Counted from the first letter of the stretch, positions 1 through 6,829 are shown. The stretch is 7,715 bases of DNA from Methanosarcinales archaeon (GCA_030665925.1 DAOUYX010000070.1:1-7715), one strand, 5' to 3'. Program-made: numbers and translations. The notes: a model not told the origin generated them from the sequence alone.

Positions 1-11
1 CTAAAATAGGA

Positions 12-24
12 AGTTTTATATAAG
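12..24 (+). promoter_or_regulatory. TATA-box promoter of the GAPDH-PGK unit
   Basis: The stretch TTTTATATAA sits with its centre about 27 bases before the GAPDH start codon, preceded by a purine-rich AAATAGGAA that could serve as a BRE. An archaeal TATA box places transcription start roughly 22-27 bases downstream, which here would fall within a few bases of the ATG at 46. The transcript would therefore be leaderless or nearly so, consistent with the lack of a Shine-Dalgarno sequence before the gene. A second TATA-like string (TTTTATAT, 40-47) overlaps the start codon and is too close to act for this gene. Confidence 0.6.
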
Positions 25-45
25 AGAGAGCACGTATAGTTTTAT

Positions 46-1074
46 ATGATAAAGGTAGCGATAAATGGATGGGGTAGAATTGGCCGAATTCTGTTTAGAG
101 CAGCGCTACGAGACAAATCAGACATAGATGTTGTGGCAATAAATAGCCGAGCTGCAGAGGCTTCCTGGGTTGCTCATCTCTTGAAGTACGATTCCGTGCA
201 CGGGGTGCTGGATGCAGATGTACGAGCGAATAAAGATGCAAACACGCTGGTGGTGAACGGAAAGGAGATAAAGATATTGGCGGAAACCGACCTTGGGAAA
301 TTGCCATGGGATAATTTAGGCGTGGATTTAACCGTAGAATCTACGGGAGCGTTCCGAGACAGGAAGAACGCATCGAAACATCTTGATGCCGGTAGCAAAA
401 AAGTATTAATAACCGCACCGGCGAAGGAACCCGATGTAACCATTGTTCCGGGAGTCAACGACGAGATGTACGACCATGCTGCGCACAAGATTATCTCGCT
501 CGCCTCCTGTACCACCAATTGCCTGGCGCCGGTGGCGAAGGTGTTGAACGACAAGTTTGGCGTAAATAAGGGCTTTATGACTACGGTGCATTCGTATACC
601 AATGATCAGAAGACTCTTGATGGACGGCATAAGGACTTGCGAAGAGCACGTGCGGCTGCAATGTCCATAATACCCACGACCACTGGGGCTGCGGCGTCGT
701 TAGGGATCGTAATACCCGCATTAGCGGGAAAACTGGATGGAATCTCGCTGAGAGTGCCTACCGCTAACGTTTCCATAGTTGACCTCGTGGTAGAGTTAGG
801 GCGAGACGTTACGCGTGAAGAGGTGAACGATGCTTTTGAGCAAGTGTCGAAATCTTCCTTGAGCGGTATTCTCGCCGTTTCTCACGAGCCACTGGTCTCC
901 ATAGATTATATCGGCACGAACTATTCGTCCGTAGTTGACGCAGAGTACACAAACGTGATCGGCGACAAAGGTAAAGGCAATTTCGTGAAAGTGCTCTCGT
1001 GGTACGACAACGAATGGGGCTACTCGTGCCGGGTGGTGGACATGATGAAGCGGATCGCAAAGCTGGGATTGTGA
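46..1074 (+). CDS. gap: Glyceraldehyde-3-phosphate dehydrogenase, type I (bacterial-like)
   Basis: This cytosolic enzyme reversibly oxidises and phosphorylates glyceraldehyde-3-phosphate to 1,3-bisphosphoglycerate with NAD(P). The 342-residue product has the Rossmann signature NGWGRIGR (7-14), the catalytic SCTTNC with Cys155, the partner His182 in TTVHSYT, the phosphate-site region TTTGAAASLG (211-220), Arg236 in LRVPT, and the C-terminal SWYDNEWGYSCRV. Length matches the bacterial/eukaryotic type I family (about 335) and not the unrelated-looking archaeal type II enzyme. The residue after the second strand of the nucleotide fold is Ser34 (AINSR), where NAD-specific GapA enzymes have Asp (AIND). 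From memory, the NADP-preferring Bacillus GapB reads AINAS, so the segment is GapB-like and suggests NADP use and an anabolic bias, an inference. ATG 46 is the first codon after the TATA box. PGK follows 30 bases downstream, so the two are probably co-transcribed. Confidence 0.95.
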   Translation: MIKVAINGWGRIGRILFRAALRDKSDIDVVAINSRAAEASWVAHLLKYDSVHGVLDADVRANKDANTLVVNGKEIKILAETDLGKLPWDNLGVDLTVESTGAFRDRKNASKHLDAGSKKVLITAPAKEPDVTIVPGVNDEMYDHAAHKIISLASCTTNCLAPVAKVLNDKFGVNKGFMTTVHSYTNDQKTLDGRHKDLRRARAAAMSIIPTTTGAAASLGIVIPALAGKLDGISLRVPTANVSIVDLVVELGRDVTREEVNDAFEQVSKSSLSGILAVSHEPLVSIDYIGTNYSSVVDAEYTNVIGDKGKGNFVKVLSWYDNEWGYSCRVVDMMKRIAKLGL

Positions 1075-1104
1075 TGTGAGTAAGTGGGATTACGGTGTAA
1101 GCCA

Positions 1105-2316
1105 ATGGGGATGAATGAAACGTCAAAAGATTTCTTGACTTTGGATGACTTCGACGTAGCGGGCAAAACGGTGCTTTTCAGAGCCGACGTGAACTCCGTA
1201 GTTATCAACGGCAAAGTGCAGATGAAGGAGCGAATAGTAGAGAATGCAAAAACGATACGTGAACTTTCGGAAAAAGGAGCAAAGGTGGTTATACTCGCGC
1301 ATCAGGGCCGTGCAGGCGGCAAGGAGTTCTTACCTCTTGAGCAGCATGCACAATTGTTCAGTAAACTCCTGGACTTGACGTATCTCGACGACATAATAGG
1401 ACCTGCTGCACGCACGGCGATAAAAAATCTCAACTCGGGTGAAGTATTATTGCTTGATAACGTGAGACTGCTTGCAGAGGAAACGCTTGATAAAACGCCC
1501 GAGGAACATTCAAAATCGATTTTTGTACAAAGACTTGCTCCGCTCGCAGATATTTACATAAATGATGCCTTCTCAGTGGCTCATCGGGCGCATGCATCGG
1601 TGGTTGGCTTTCCAATGGTGTTGGATGCCGGCATAGGCAGATTGATGGAAAGCGAGTTGAGCGCATTGGAACGAGCGGTTCACCACATCGAACGACCGTG
1701 TGTGTACGTTCTTGGCGGTGTGAAACCCGAAGAGGTATTTGATATAATAGATTTTGCAGTAGACTCCCGAGGAGTGGATTATATACTCACAACGGGCGGC
1801 ATTGGCAATCTTTTCATGTGTGCGAACGGCATGATCCCGATGAAAGTAGATAACAACCTTTTGGAGAGCGTGAGCAGAGCAAAGCGGATACAGGGAAGAG
1901 CGGGTAATAAAATCAAGTATCCCTGGGATCTCGCGATTGAGCTGGACGGTAAGAGAGAAGAAATCCCGGTAGAGCAGATAAAGCCCAACCAACCGATATA
2001 CGATATAGGGCATAAAACGATAGAGAAATATTCAGAGATAATAAAAAATGCACGCACGGTGATAATGAAGGGACCTGCAGGGTTCTACGAGAAGGAAGGC
2101 TTTGCAGAAGGCACACGAGAGCTTTTTAAAGCAATTTCAAGTTCCAAGGCGTTCTCGCTCCTCGGTGGCGGGCATACATCCGCGGCGATCAGCGAGGTTG
2201 GCATAGATAGGAAAGAAATGGCTAATGCACACATCAGCCTTGCTGGGGGTGCATTCCTGCGGTATCTCTTAGGGGAGCCACTGCCTGGGATAGAGGTGTT
2301 AAAGATAAAGAAGTAA
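1105..2316 (+). CDS. pgk: Phosphoglycerate kinase, archaeal type
   Basis: Transfers phosphate between 1,3-bisphosphoglycerate and ADP, giving 3-phosphoglycerate and ATP; it acts on the product of the GAPDH gene just upstream. From ATG 1105 the product is 403 residues. Visible motifs are RADVN (26-30, substrate site), HQGRAG (66-71, usually HQGRPG or HLGRP), DNVR (118-121), NDAFSVAHR (153-161), LGGVK (203-207, usually LGGAK), GPAGFYE (323-329) and the nucleotide-loop GGGHTSAA (354-361). Family proteins begin close to KDFLTLDDFD, so a start at ATG 1105 or ATG 1111 fits better than the in-frame GTG at 1084. I prefer 1105 because GGTG at 1094-1097, complementary to the 16S rRNA tail, lies 7 bases ahead. 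The A-to-V and P-to-A changes in conserved loops are conservative and leave the charged catalytic residues intact. A short T-rich run (2317-2323) follows the stop, with no hairpin that I can see. Confidence 0.95.
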   Translation: MGMNETSKDFLTLDDFDVAGKTVLFRADVNSVVINGKVQMKERIVENAKTIRELSEKGAKVVILAHQGRAGGKEFLPLEQHAQLFSKLLDLTYLDDIIGPAARTAIKNLNSGEVLLLDNVRLLAEETLDKTPEEHSKSIFVQRLAPLADIYINDAFSVAHRAHASVVGFPMVLDAGIGRLMESELSALERAVHHIERPCVYVLGGVKPEEVFDIIDFAVDSRGVDYILTTGGIGNLFMCANGMIPMKVDNNLLESVSRAKRIQGRAGNKIKYPWDLAIELDGKREEIPVEQIKPNQPIYDIGHKTIEKYSEIIKNARTVIMKGPAGFYEKEGFAEGTRELFKAISSSKAFSLLGGGHTSAAISEVGIDRKEMANAHISLAGGAFLRYLLGEPLPGIEVLKIKK

Positions 2317-2356
2317 TTTTATCTTGATTTGAATTAGAAATACCATGAATGAGGGA

Positions 2357-2428
2357 GGGGTCGTAGGGTAGAGGATATCCTGTCAGGTTCCGGACCTGAC
2401 AACCTGGGTTCGAATCCCAGCGACTCCG
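2357..2428 (+). tRNA. tRNA-Arg (anticodon CCG)
   Basis: A 72-base cloverleaf can be folded by eye. The acceptor stem is GGGGTCG (2357-2363) with CGACTCC (2421-2427), seven pairs including one G-U. The D arm is 2366-2381. The anticodon stem is TCAGG (2383-2387) with CCTGA (2395-2399), around the loop TTCCGGA with anticodon CCG at 2390-2392. A four-base variable loop follows. The T arm is CTGGG-TTCGAAT-CCCAG (2404-2420), and the discriminator is G2428. CCA is not encoded (CTA follows), so it must be added by the CCA-adding enzyme. No intron is present. Standard numbering leaves a U13-U22 mismatch and a G10-U25 wobble in the D stem; the alternative register with four D-stem pairs would force a nine-base anticodon loop, so the CCG reading is preferred. 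It decodes CGG. Confidence 0.93.
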
Positions 2429-2430
2429 CT

Positions 2431-2457
2431 AAAACTTTCTTTGGAAAAGAAAGTTTT
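2431..2457 (+). terminator. Hairpin directly behind the tRNA gene
   Basis: A perfect 12-bp inverted repeat (AAAACTTTCTTT at 2431-2442, AAAGAAAGTTTT at 2446-2457) encloses a 3-base loop and begins two bases after the tRNA 3' end. Its right arm ends in four Ts. The position suggests transcription termination or 3' processing of the tRNA transcript. Archaeal terminators rely mainly on T-runs, so the mechanism is inferred. Because it is a perfect palindrome it would fold on either strand. Confidence 0.6.
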
Positions 2458-2532
2458 ATCAAAGAAACCTCATAAAGAGAAGATAAGCCCGTAAGTTCTT
2501 TTACTAACGCTTTTCATTCTTAGATAAAAGTT

Positions 2533-3393
2533 ATGATACGGACAATAAAAGCGATCTGGGAATTGACAAGATTAGAACACGGGTTGATGTATGGATTTGG
2601 GGTGCTAATAGGGATAATCATAGCAGATAAAACAGTGCTCTTCACTAAACTCCCCCTATTTGGGTTCTTTACTGCTCTTCTACTCGAAGCAGGCACATTT
2701 GCGTTGAATGATTATTGTGACCTGGAATCGGATATTGCTAATCAGAGGATGGATAGACCTCTGGTGAGAGGAGATATAAGAAAAGAAGAAGCCTTGCTCA
2801 TTGCTATTATCGCCACGGTCTTCGGCATTATATGCGCATCGTTTTTGAGTTCCATCGTTTTCCTCCTGGCACTTATATTAGCAGCATTGGGCATTCTTTA
2901 CGACATAAAGACAAAGGAAATCCTCGCGGTAAGTAACGTTTACATCGCATTTACGATGGCGATACCTTTTATCTTCGGCGGTTTAATCGCGGAACCGGAA
3001 AGAGTAGAACTGGCGCTGCTTATCCTTGCTTCTATTGCGTTCCTTGCGGGTTTCGGAAGAGAAGTGATGAAGGACATAGCAGATGTAAAAGGAGATGCTC
3101 TGAGGGATATAAGGAGTATTGCACGGATATACGGAGCGGATAGAGCGATAAAAGTCGTGTTTTTTTCTTATTCCCTCGCAGTTATACTGAGTGTAGTTCC
3201 TTTTTTCTTAGTTAATACTTCGTACTTTCATAATCTCGCATATCTACTTCCGGTTATGGCCGCCGATGCGTTGTTTGTACATACATGTTTTGGACTGCAA
3301 AAAAAGGATATAAACTATAGCACTATGAGGAAAGAGACGTTATTAGCGATTGGTATTGGCTTAATTGCATTTGTAAGTGGTGCTTTATTTTAA
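2533..3393 (+). CDS. UbiA-family prenyltransferase, probable digeranylgeranylglyceryl phosphate synthase
   Basis: Predicted integral-membrane enzyme attaching the second geranylgeranyl chain to geranylgeranylglyceryl phosphate, the second ether-bond step of archaeal lipid synthesis. The 286-residue protein has about eight hydrophobic segments. It carries both aspartate motifs that bind Mg-diphosphate: NDYCDLESD (59-67) followed by RMDRPL, and REVMKDIADVKGD (176-188). The second motif, with its RE-xx-KDI-x-D-x-xGD pattern, is typical of the archaeal lipid subgroup and distinguishes it from quinone or heme prenyltransferases, though I cannot exclude another polyprenyl substrate. Length is normal for the family. 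The start ATG has no Shine-Dalgarno; a weak TATA-like TTTTACTA (2499-2506) lies about 30 bases ahead, which would give a short or absent leader. The coenzyme A gene follows after a 39-base gap. Confidence 0.85.
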   Translation: MIRTIKAIWELTRLEHGLMYGFGVLIGIIIADKTVLFTKLPLFGFFTALLLEAGTFALNDYCDLESDIANQRMDRPLVRGDIRKEEALLIAIIATVFGIICASFLSSIVFLLALILAALGILYDIKTKEILAVSNVYIAFTMAIPFIFGGLIAEPERVELALLILASIAFLAGFGREVMKDIADVKGDALRDIRSIARIYGADRAIKVVFFSYSLAVILSVVPFFLVNTSYFHNLAYLLPVMAADALFVHTCFGLQKKDINYSTMRKETLLAIGIGLIAFVSGALF

Positions 3394-3405
3394 ACGTCAA
3401 AAAAA

Positions 3406-3413
3406 TTCTAAAA
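3406..3413 (+). promoter_or_regulatory. Possible TATA box for the PPAT gene
   Basis: TTCTAAAA is centred about 24 bases before the ATG at 3433, the spacing expected for a leaderless archaeal transcript. The match to the archaeal TATA consensus is only fair, and the gene could instead be read through from the prenyltransferase. Confidence 0.35.
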
Positions 3414-3432
3414 TTGTAGATTGTAGAGAAGG

Positions 3433-3900
3433 ATGAAAGTAGCAATAGGCGGCACGTTTGATCCGCTGCACGATGGGCATAAGAAATTATTGAAAAGGGT
3501 GTTCGAGTTGAGCGAAGGTGGCGAGATAGTCATAGGAGTGACGTCAGATACGATGGCACGAGCCAGTAGAGACAGAGTGGTTCTTCCTTACAAAACAAGG
3601 ACTGAGAACATCAGACGATACATGTATGAGGAATACGGAGTAAAAGTGAGAACGGTGGAATTAAACGACCACTATGGCATCACTTTAGATGAGTATTTTG
3701 ATTATATAGTTATATCGCCCGAGACGTACAACGTGGCGTTGAAGATAAACGAACTCAGAGAAGAGCGTGGAAAGCAGCCTATAAAAATAGTAAAGGTGGA
3801 GCATATGAAAGCGGCGGACGGAAAGGCAATCTCGTCTACGAGGATAAAAGCGGGCGAGATAGATGAGCACGGATCTTTGCTTGCTTACAATGAAAAATGA
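3433..3900 (+). CDS. coaD: Phosphopantetheine adenylyltransferase, archaeal type
   Basis: Transfers AMP from ATP to 4'-phosphopantetheine to form dephospho-CoA, the penultimate step of coenzyme A synthesis. The 155-residue protein is a single nucleotidyltransferase-fold domain. It opens with the phosphate-binding GGTFDPLHDGH (6-16; His13 and His16 form the HxGH-type motif) and closes with the second nucleotide-binding signature, ISSTRI. Length and the KVAIGGTFDPLHDGHKKLL opening match the archaeal/eukaryotic-type PPAT, which is distinct in sequence from bacterial CoaD. The ATG at 3433 is the only sensible start because the first strand begins immediately; a purine-rich GAGAAGG abuts it but is too close for ordinary ribosome binding. 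It follows the membrane prenyltransferase by 39 bases; no functional link beyond housekeeping is evident. Confidence 0.93.
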   Translation: MKVAIGGTFDPLHDGHKKLLKRVFELSEGGEIVIGVTSDTMARASRDRVVLPYKTRTENIRRYMYEEYGVKVRTVELNDHYGITLDEYFDYIVISPETYNVALKINELREERGKQPIKIVKVEHMKAADGKAISSTRIKAGEIDEHGSLLAYNEK

Positions 3901-3938
3901 AGATTACAAAGTGCAAAAGTAAGTCTTATTCGGTAAAG

Positions 3939-3958
3939 CCTTTTTCTTCAGAAAAAGG
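3939..3958 (+). terminator. Hairpin downstream of coaD
   Basis: CCTTTTTC (3939-3946) pairs perfectly with GAAAAAGG (3951-3958) across a TTCA loop. The pairing continues after one mismatch with AAA (3935-3937) and TTT (3960-3962). It lies about 40 bases after the coaD stop and is followed by a TTTT run, as expected of a terminator. The downstream TTTTAGCACAGGTT recurs at 6877-6890. Confidence 0.5.
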
Positions 3959-3959
3959 G

Positions 3960-3973
3960 TTTTAGCACAGGTT
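3960..3973 (+). repeat. 14-bp repeat TTTTAGCACAGGTT, copy 1
   Basis: An identical 14-base string occurs at 6877-6890, in the same orientation and also next to a poly-T/poly-A hairpin in a non-coding gap. The hairpin precedes the repeat here and follows it in the second copy. No function is known to me; it is probably a fragment of a dispersed intergenic element. Confidence 0.45.
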
Positions 3974-3990
3974 ATTTTTCTAACATTGGA

Positions 3991-4030
3991 ATTATATTTT
4001 TATTTATACCTCCAAGCGCATTCTAAATTA
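3991..4030 (+). promoter_or_regulatory. Promoter region of the M50 protease gene
   Basis: Two TATA-like elements lie here: a long AT stretch (TTATATTTTTATTTATAC, about 3992-4009) and TTCTAAATTA (4021-4030). The second is centred about 25 bases before the ATG at 4051, predicting a leaderless transcript. The first would give a leader of roughly 20-25 bases. No Shine-Dalgarno precedes the ATG, which favours the leaderless option. Confidence 0.45.
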
Positions 4031-4050
4031 CGTTACGTTAAGAACCCAAA

Positions 4051-5712
4051 ATGAACCCATATTACCTGACATTGATGCTGTATCTATTCTTGATTTACTG
4101 GTTTATCGTCTTAGCGCTTGATAGAAAGGGCATTTTGGAGCGGTATAACATCTCCACGATCGGGCCCATCTTGATGATAAAGACAAAGAGAGGCGGGAGG
4201 TTGCTGGAGCGCTTGTCAAACGGCGCGAGAAGAGAACGATTCTGGCGGGTTTACGCCAACATCGGCACGGTTTTAGTGCTTGTAGCCATGGCATTTATGT
4301 TCATTCTTGTAATATATGGCACGTATGCAACGTTTATGGTGCATCCCGAGCCATCGAAGGTGAACGAACCGCGGAATTGGCTGCTCATACCGGGATTAAA
4401 TGAGTTTATACCGATGTGCGCGTGGGTTGGCTTTGTGATTGCGTTAGTGGTGCACGAACTCTCTCATGCGGTATTGGGCACCGTAGAGAAGATAAAAGTA
4501 AAGTCAATGGGACTTCTGGTTGCGTTAGTGCCGATAGGAGCATTTGCGGAGCTTGACAGTGAGCAACTTTTTGGTGAAAAAGAGAAGAAAAGCGACGAAG
4601 AGAGGATAGAAGCGACTGAAGCGGGAGAACCGGAAAAGGTCAGGCGGAAAGTAGCAACGTCACGTGAACGAACGCGCATACTCTCTGCGGGTGTGACCAG
4701 CAATTTCTGCGTGGCGTTCGTTGCGTTTCTATTATTCTTCGCTATTCTGTTCTCCGTACAGCCGGTTAGCGATAATGTGCTGTATGTTTATAACGTTGCC
4801 GATGGAAGCCCTGCGGAGAGCTTGGGAATGGGAGCTGGAATGTTCATCACCGCGGTTGACGGTTCACCGGTTACACGTGTAGAAGAACTGAATACTGCGT
4901 TGGAAGGAAAAGAGGAGTCTGTGGTCACGGTGCTGGATAAACGCGGAACAGAAAGAGCACTGGTAATGCATCGTGGTTCTGAAAGCACGGGTGTGACCTT
5001 ATTATGGGTTGAAAAAGGCTTGCCCGCAGCTAAAGCAGGTTTAACAGAAGGCATGCGCATAATACGGATGGATACCACAAGCATAAACAGTTATGATGAT
5101 TTCCATGCGTTCATGGATCGTACTAAACCCGCGCAGGTAATAGAAGTGCAAACGGACGAAAAGACAGTTAGTATAGAGTTGGCGGACTCGCCGTTCGCTG
5201 ATATAGGATACTTAGGCGTTCTCGTTGCAAATAACCCGTTAGGAATGTTCGTAGTGGACTTCTCCGCGCAGGAATACCTTGGTGGGTTGAGAAGCATACC
5301 TTCTTCGTTTACCTCCTTTTCGCCACCTCGGTGGTTAAATAGCTGGTTGTGGCTGACCGCCATGCCAATTGCGCCTCTTCTTGCTGGTGGGTTCGGTGGT
5401 TTTAATCCGATACTATCTCATTTATACGAGCCGGTGGGTGTTGCGTCATTATTCGGTGGCGGTATTTTCTGGATTGCGGATGTGCTGTTCTGGATAGGTT
5501 GGATTAATTTCTATGTTGGACTGTTCAACTGCCTGCCCGCTATTCCGCTCGATGGCGGCTATGTATTCAGAGAGTTGCTGAATCCCGTACTGAGGCTGGG
5601 TATAAAGAATGAGGGAAAGAAAGAGAAAATTTCAAAGGTAATCACTGCCACGATCGCAATTTTTATCGCATCTTCCATCGTCTTCATGTTAGCAGCACCT
5701 TATGTGCTGTAA
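4051..5712 (+). CDS. Site-2-type intramembrane metalloprotease (M50) with two PDZ-like domains
   Basis: A 553-residue multi-pass membrane protein. Hydrophobic segments lie near 3-23, 70-95, 122-143, 153-166, 212-236, 430-450, 470-500 and 529-552. The zinc-site HELSH (His135, Glu136, His139) lies in the third. The second metal-ligand motif, NCLPAIPLDGG with Asp501, lies in the seventh, so both halves of an M50 active site are present. Between them are two PDZ-like domains, about 243-310 (DGSPAESLGMGAGMFITAVDG) and 313-378 (KGLPAAKAGLTEGMRIIRMD), which in this family gate substrate access. A very charged insert (about 172-208) separates the PIGAFAELD segment from SAGVTSNF. Site-2 proteases cut transmembrane regulators or remnant signal peptides; no membrane-anchored transcription factor or anti-sigma-like partner is adjacent, so the substrate is unknown. 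The gene stands alone with its own promoter and a 3' hairpin. Confidence 0.88.
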   Translation: MNPYYLTLMLYLFLIYWFIVLALDRKGILERYNISTIGPILMIKTKRGGRLLERLSNGARRERFWRVYANIGTVLVLVAMAFMFILVIYGTYATFMVHPEPSKVNEPRNWLLIPGLNEFIPMCAWVGFVIALVVHELSHAVLGTVEKIKVKSMGLLVALVPIGAFAELDSEQLFGEKEKKSDEERIEATEAGEPEKVRRKVATSRERTRILSAGVTSNFCVAFVAFLLFFAILFSVQPVSDNVLYVYNVADGSPAESLGMGAGMFITAVDGSPVTRVEELNTALEGKEESVVTVLDKRGTERALVMHRGSESTGVTLLWVEKGLPAAKAGLTEGMRIIRMDTTSINSYDDFHAFMDRTKPAQVIEVQTDEKTVSIELADSPFADIGYLGVLVANNPLGMFVVDFSAQEYLGGLRSIPSSFTSFSPPRWLNSWLWLTAMPIAPLLAGGFGGFNPILSHLYEPVGVASLFGGGIFWIADVLFWIGWINFYVGLFNCLPAIPLDGGYVFRELLNPVLRLGIKNEGKKEKISKVITATIAIFIASSIVFMLAAPYVL

Positions 5713-5730
5713 TATAAAATAAAATTCCGA

Positions 5731-5776
5731 GTTTAGCTAACCACAAGATTACACAGATTTTCACACAACTTTTTTA
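5731..5776. repeat. Intergenic repeat, left copy (10-bp periodic units)
   Basis: This block contains GTTTAGCT (5731-5738), then the 10-bp units CCACAAGATT (5741-5750) and ACACAGATTT (5751-5760), then ACACAAC followed by a T-run. The same components occur in the same order on the opposite strand at 6908-6963, on the far side of the insertion sequence. The 10-bp unit is also related to the ACACAGATTA-type units at 7514-7600. The block lies outside the IS terminal repeats. Confidence 0.6.
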
Positions 5777-5789
5777 CCCTCGGTAAAAA
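5771..5789 (+). terminator. Hairpin between the protease gene and the IS
   Basis: TTTTTACC (5771-5778) pairs perfectly with GGTAAAAA (5782-5789) around a CTC loop, about 60 bases after the protease stop. It could end the protease transcript or insulate the IS from read-through. Its right arm overlaps the TAAAAACAT string that reappears after the right end of the IS. Confidence 0.45.
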
Positions 5790-5811
5790 CATTAGACTTG
5801 TTGCTAATTAA
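5790..5811 (+). repeat. Left terminal inverted repeat of the IS
   Basis: Reads CATTAGACTTGTTGC then TAATTAA. It matches the complement of 6830-6851 at 19 of 22 positions; the differences are at repeat positions 3, 16 and 19. Confidence 0.8.
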
Positions 5812-5830
5812 GGGCGATCTTCACTAAGAG

Positions 5831-5840
5831 ACTTTTAAAT
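5831..5840 (+). promoter_or_regulatory. TATA box of the transposase gene
   Basis: CTTTTAAAT is centred about 29 bases before the ATG at 5865, inside the left end of the IS. The expected start of transcription falls near 5860-5865, implying a leaderless or almost leaderless transposase mRNA. This is the main reason for choosing ATG 5865 as the start over the in-frame GTG at 5853. Confidence 0.45.
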
Positions 5841-5864
5841 TGGATATGCTCTGTGATATTAACT

Positions 5865-6788
5865 ATGATAAGTGTTAACAGAGCTTTAAGGAGCGATAGG
5901 TTGATAAGAGCCACGACAGGGCTATCCGCGCCAGAATTTAAGCCTCTGGTGGCTGGTTTCTATCGTGAACTTCAAAAGGAAAGGCGGAATAGATACGAGC
6001 GAGGCGTTGAGCGGGGTGTTAGAGAAAGGAGACCTGGTGGTGGAAGAATAGGCTCTTTGAGAACACCTACGGAGAAATTGTTTTTCATTCTCTTTTATTA
6101 TAAGTGCTACCCCACTTTTGACGTCTTAGGGTTGTTATTTGATCTGGATAGGTCCAATGCATGCCGTAACGTCCAGAAATTGACATTGATGGCGGAGAAT
6201 GTGCTTGAGAAGAAGATGCTCCTGCCAGAGCGGAAAATAAGCACTGTAGAAGAGTTGTTAGAGCTATTCCCTGGCGTTAAGGACTTATTCATCGACGGCA
6301 CTGAGCGACCGATCCAGAGGCCTAAAGACCGCGAGAAGCAGAAGGCGAACTATTCGGGCAAGAAGAAGGCGCACACACGCAAGAACATACTCATCGTCGA
6401 TAAGAACCGGCGGATTGGGTATCTAAGCCCACCAGCTGAGGGTAAAAAGCACGATTTCGGCATGTTTAAAGAACTGTTCCCGCCGGGGCTATTCCCCAAA
6501 AGCATAGCGTTGTGGCTGGATCTGGGCTTCACAGGTGTTGAGAGGGATTATCCGGCAGCAACGGTTATGATGCCGAAGAAGAAGCCAAAAGGAGGAGAAT
6601 TGTCGGATGCCGAGAAGGCCCGGAATAAGGTCATCAGCGGCTTCAGAGTCCGAGTAGAGCACGCAATCGGCGGCTTGAAGCGATTCGGGATAGCCACCGA
6701 GAAGTGCCGTAACAAAGACGATACGTTTAATGACCAAGTTATGGCGATCTCCTGTGGATTATGGAACTATCACTTGAAGTGTTGTTGA
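5865..6788 (+). CDS. IS5-family DDE transposase
   Basis: Catalyses cut-and-paste transposition of the surrounding element. From ATG 5865 the product is 307 residues (311 if the GTG at 5853 is used). The N-terminal third is basic and contains a helix-turn-helix-like segment (about 67-106, RTPTEKLFFILFYYKCYPTF onward) of the type that precedes DDE_4-class catalytic domains. The catalytic triad is intact: Asp144 in LFIDGTERPI, Asp219 in LWLDLGF, and Glu265 in RVEHAIGGLKRF, with the conserved YSGKKKAHTRKN (163-174) between the first two. There is no frameshift or internal stop, so the protein could be active. Closest recognisable type is the IS5 family, perhaps the IS1031/ISL2-like subgroups; I cannot name the exact IS. 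Confidence 0.92.
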   Translation: MISVNRALRSDRLIRATTGLSAPEFKPLVAGFYRELQKERRNRYERGVERGVRERRPGGGRIGSLRTPTEKLFFILFYYKCYPTFDVLGLLFDLDRSNACRNVQKLTLMAENVLEKKMLLPERKISTVEELLELFPGVKDLFIDGTERPIQRPKDREKQKANYSGKKKAHTRKNILIVDKNRRIGYLSPPAEGKKHDFGMFKELFPPGLFPKSIALWLDLGFTGVERDYPAATVMMPKKKPKGGELSDAEKARNKVISGFRVRVEHAIGGLKRFGIATEKCRNKDDTFNDQVMAISCGLWNYHLKCC

Positions 6789-6829
6789 ATCCGCAGTTGG
6801 ATTGTGGAGGCTAATTCGTTTGTTCCTTA

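Noticed and set aside
174..602. A 142-codon minus-strand open frame inside the GAPDH gene
   Set aside because: It lies wholly within a strongly conserved coding region and resembles no protein family; typical antisense shadow.
1084..1104. GTG 1084 as the PGK start
   Set aside because: It adds seven residues not seen at the start of the family; ATG 1105 has GGTG at good spacing and ATG 1111 also fits better.
1573..2013. A 146-codon minus-strand open frame inside the PGK gene
   Set aside because: It lies entirely within conserved PGK coding sequence and the translation has no recognisable domain.
2357..2457. tRNA gene as an integration (att) site for a mobile element
   Set aside because: No copy of the tRNA 3' end, integrase gene or element boundary is visible downstream; ordinary housekeeping genes follow.
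4031..4040. CGTTACGTTA double 5-mer before the protease gene
   Set aside because: Two copies of a 5-mer are too short to support an operator claim.
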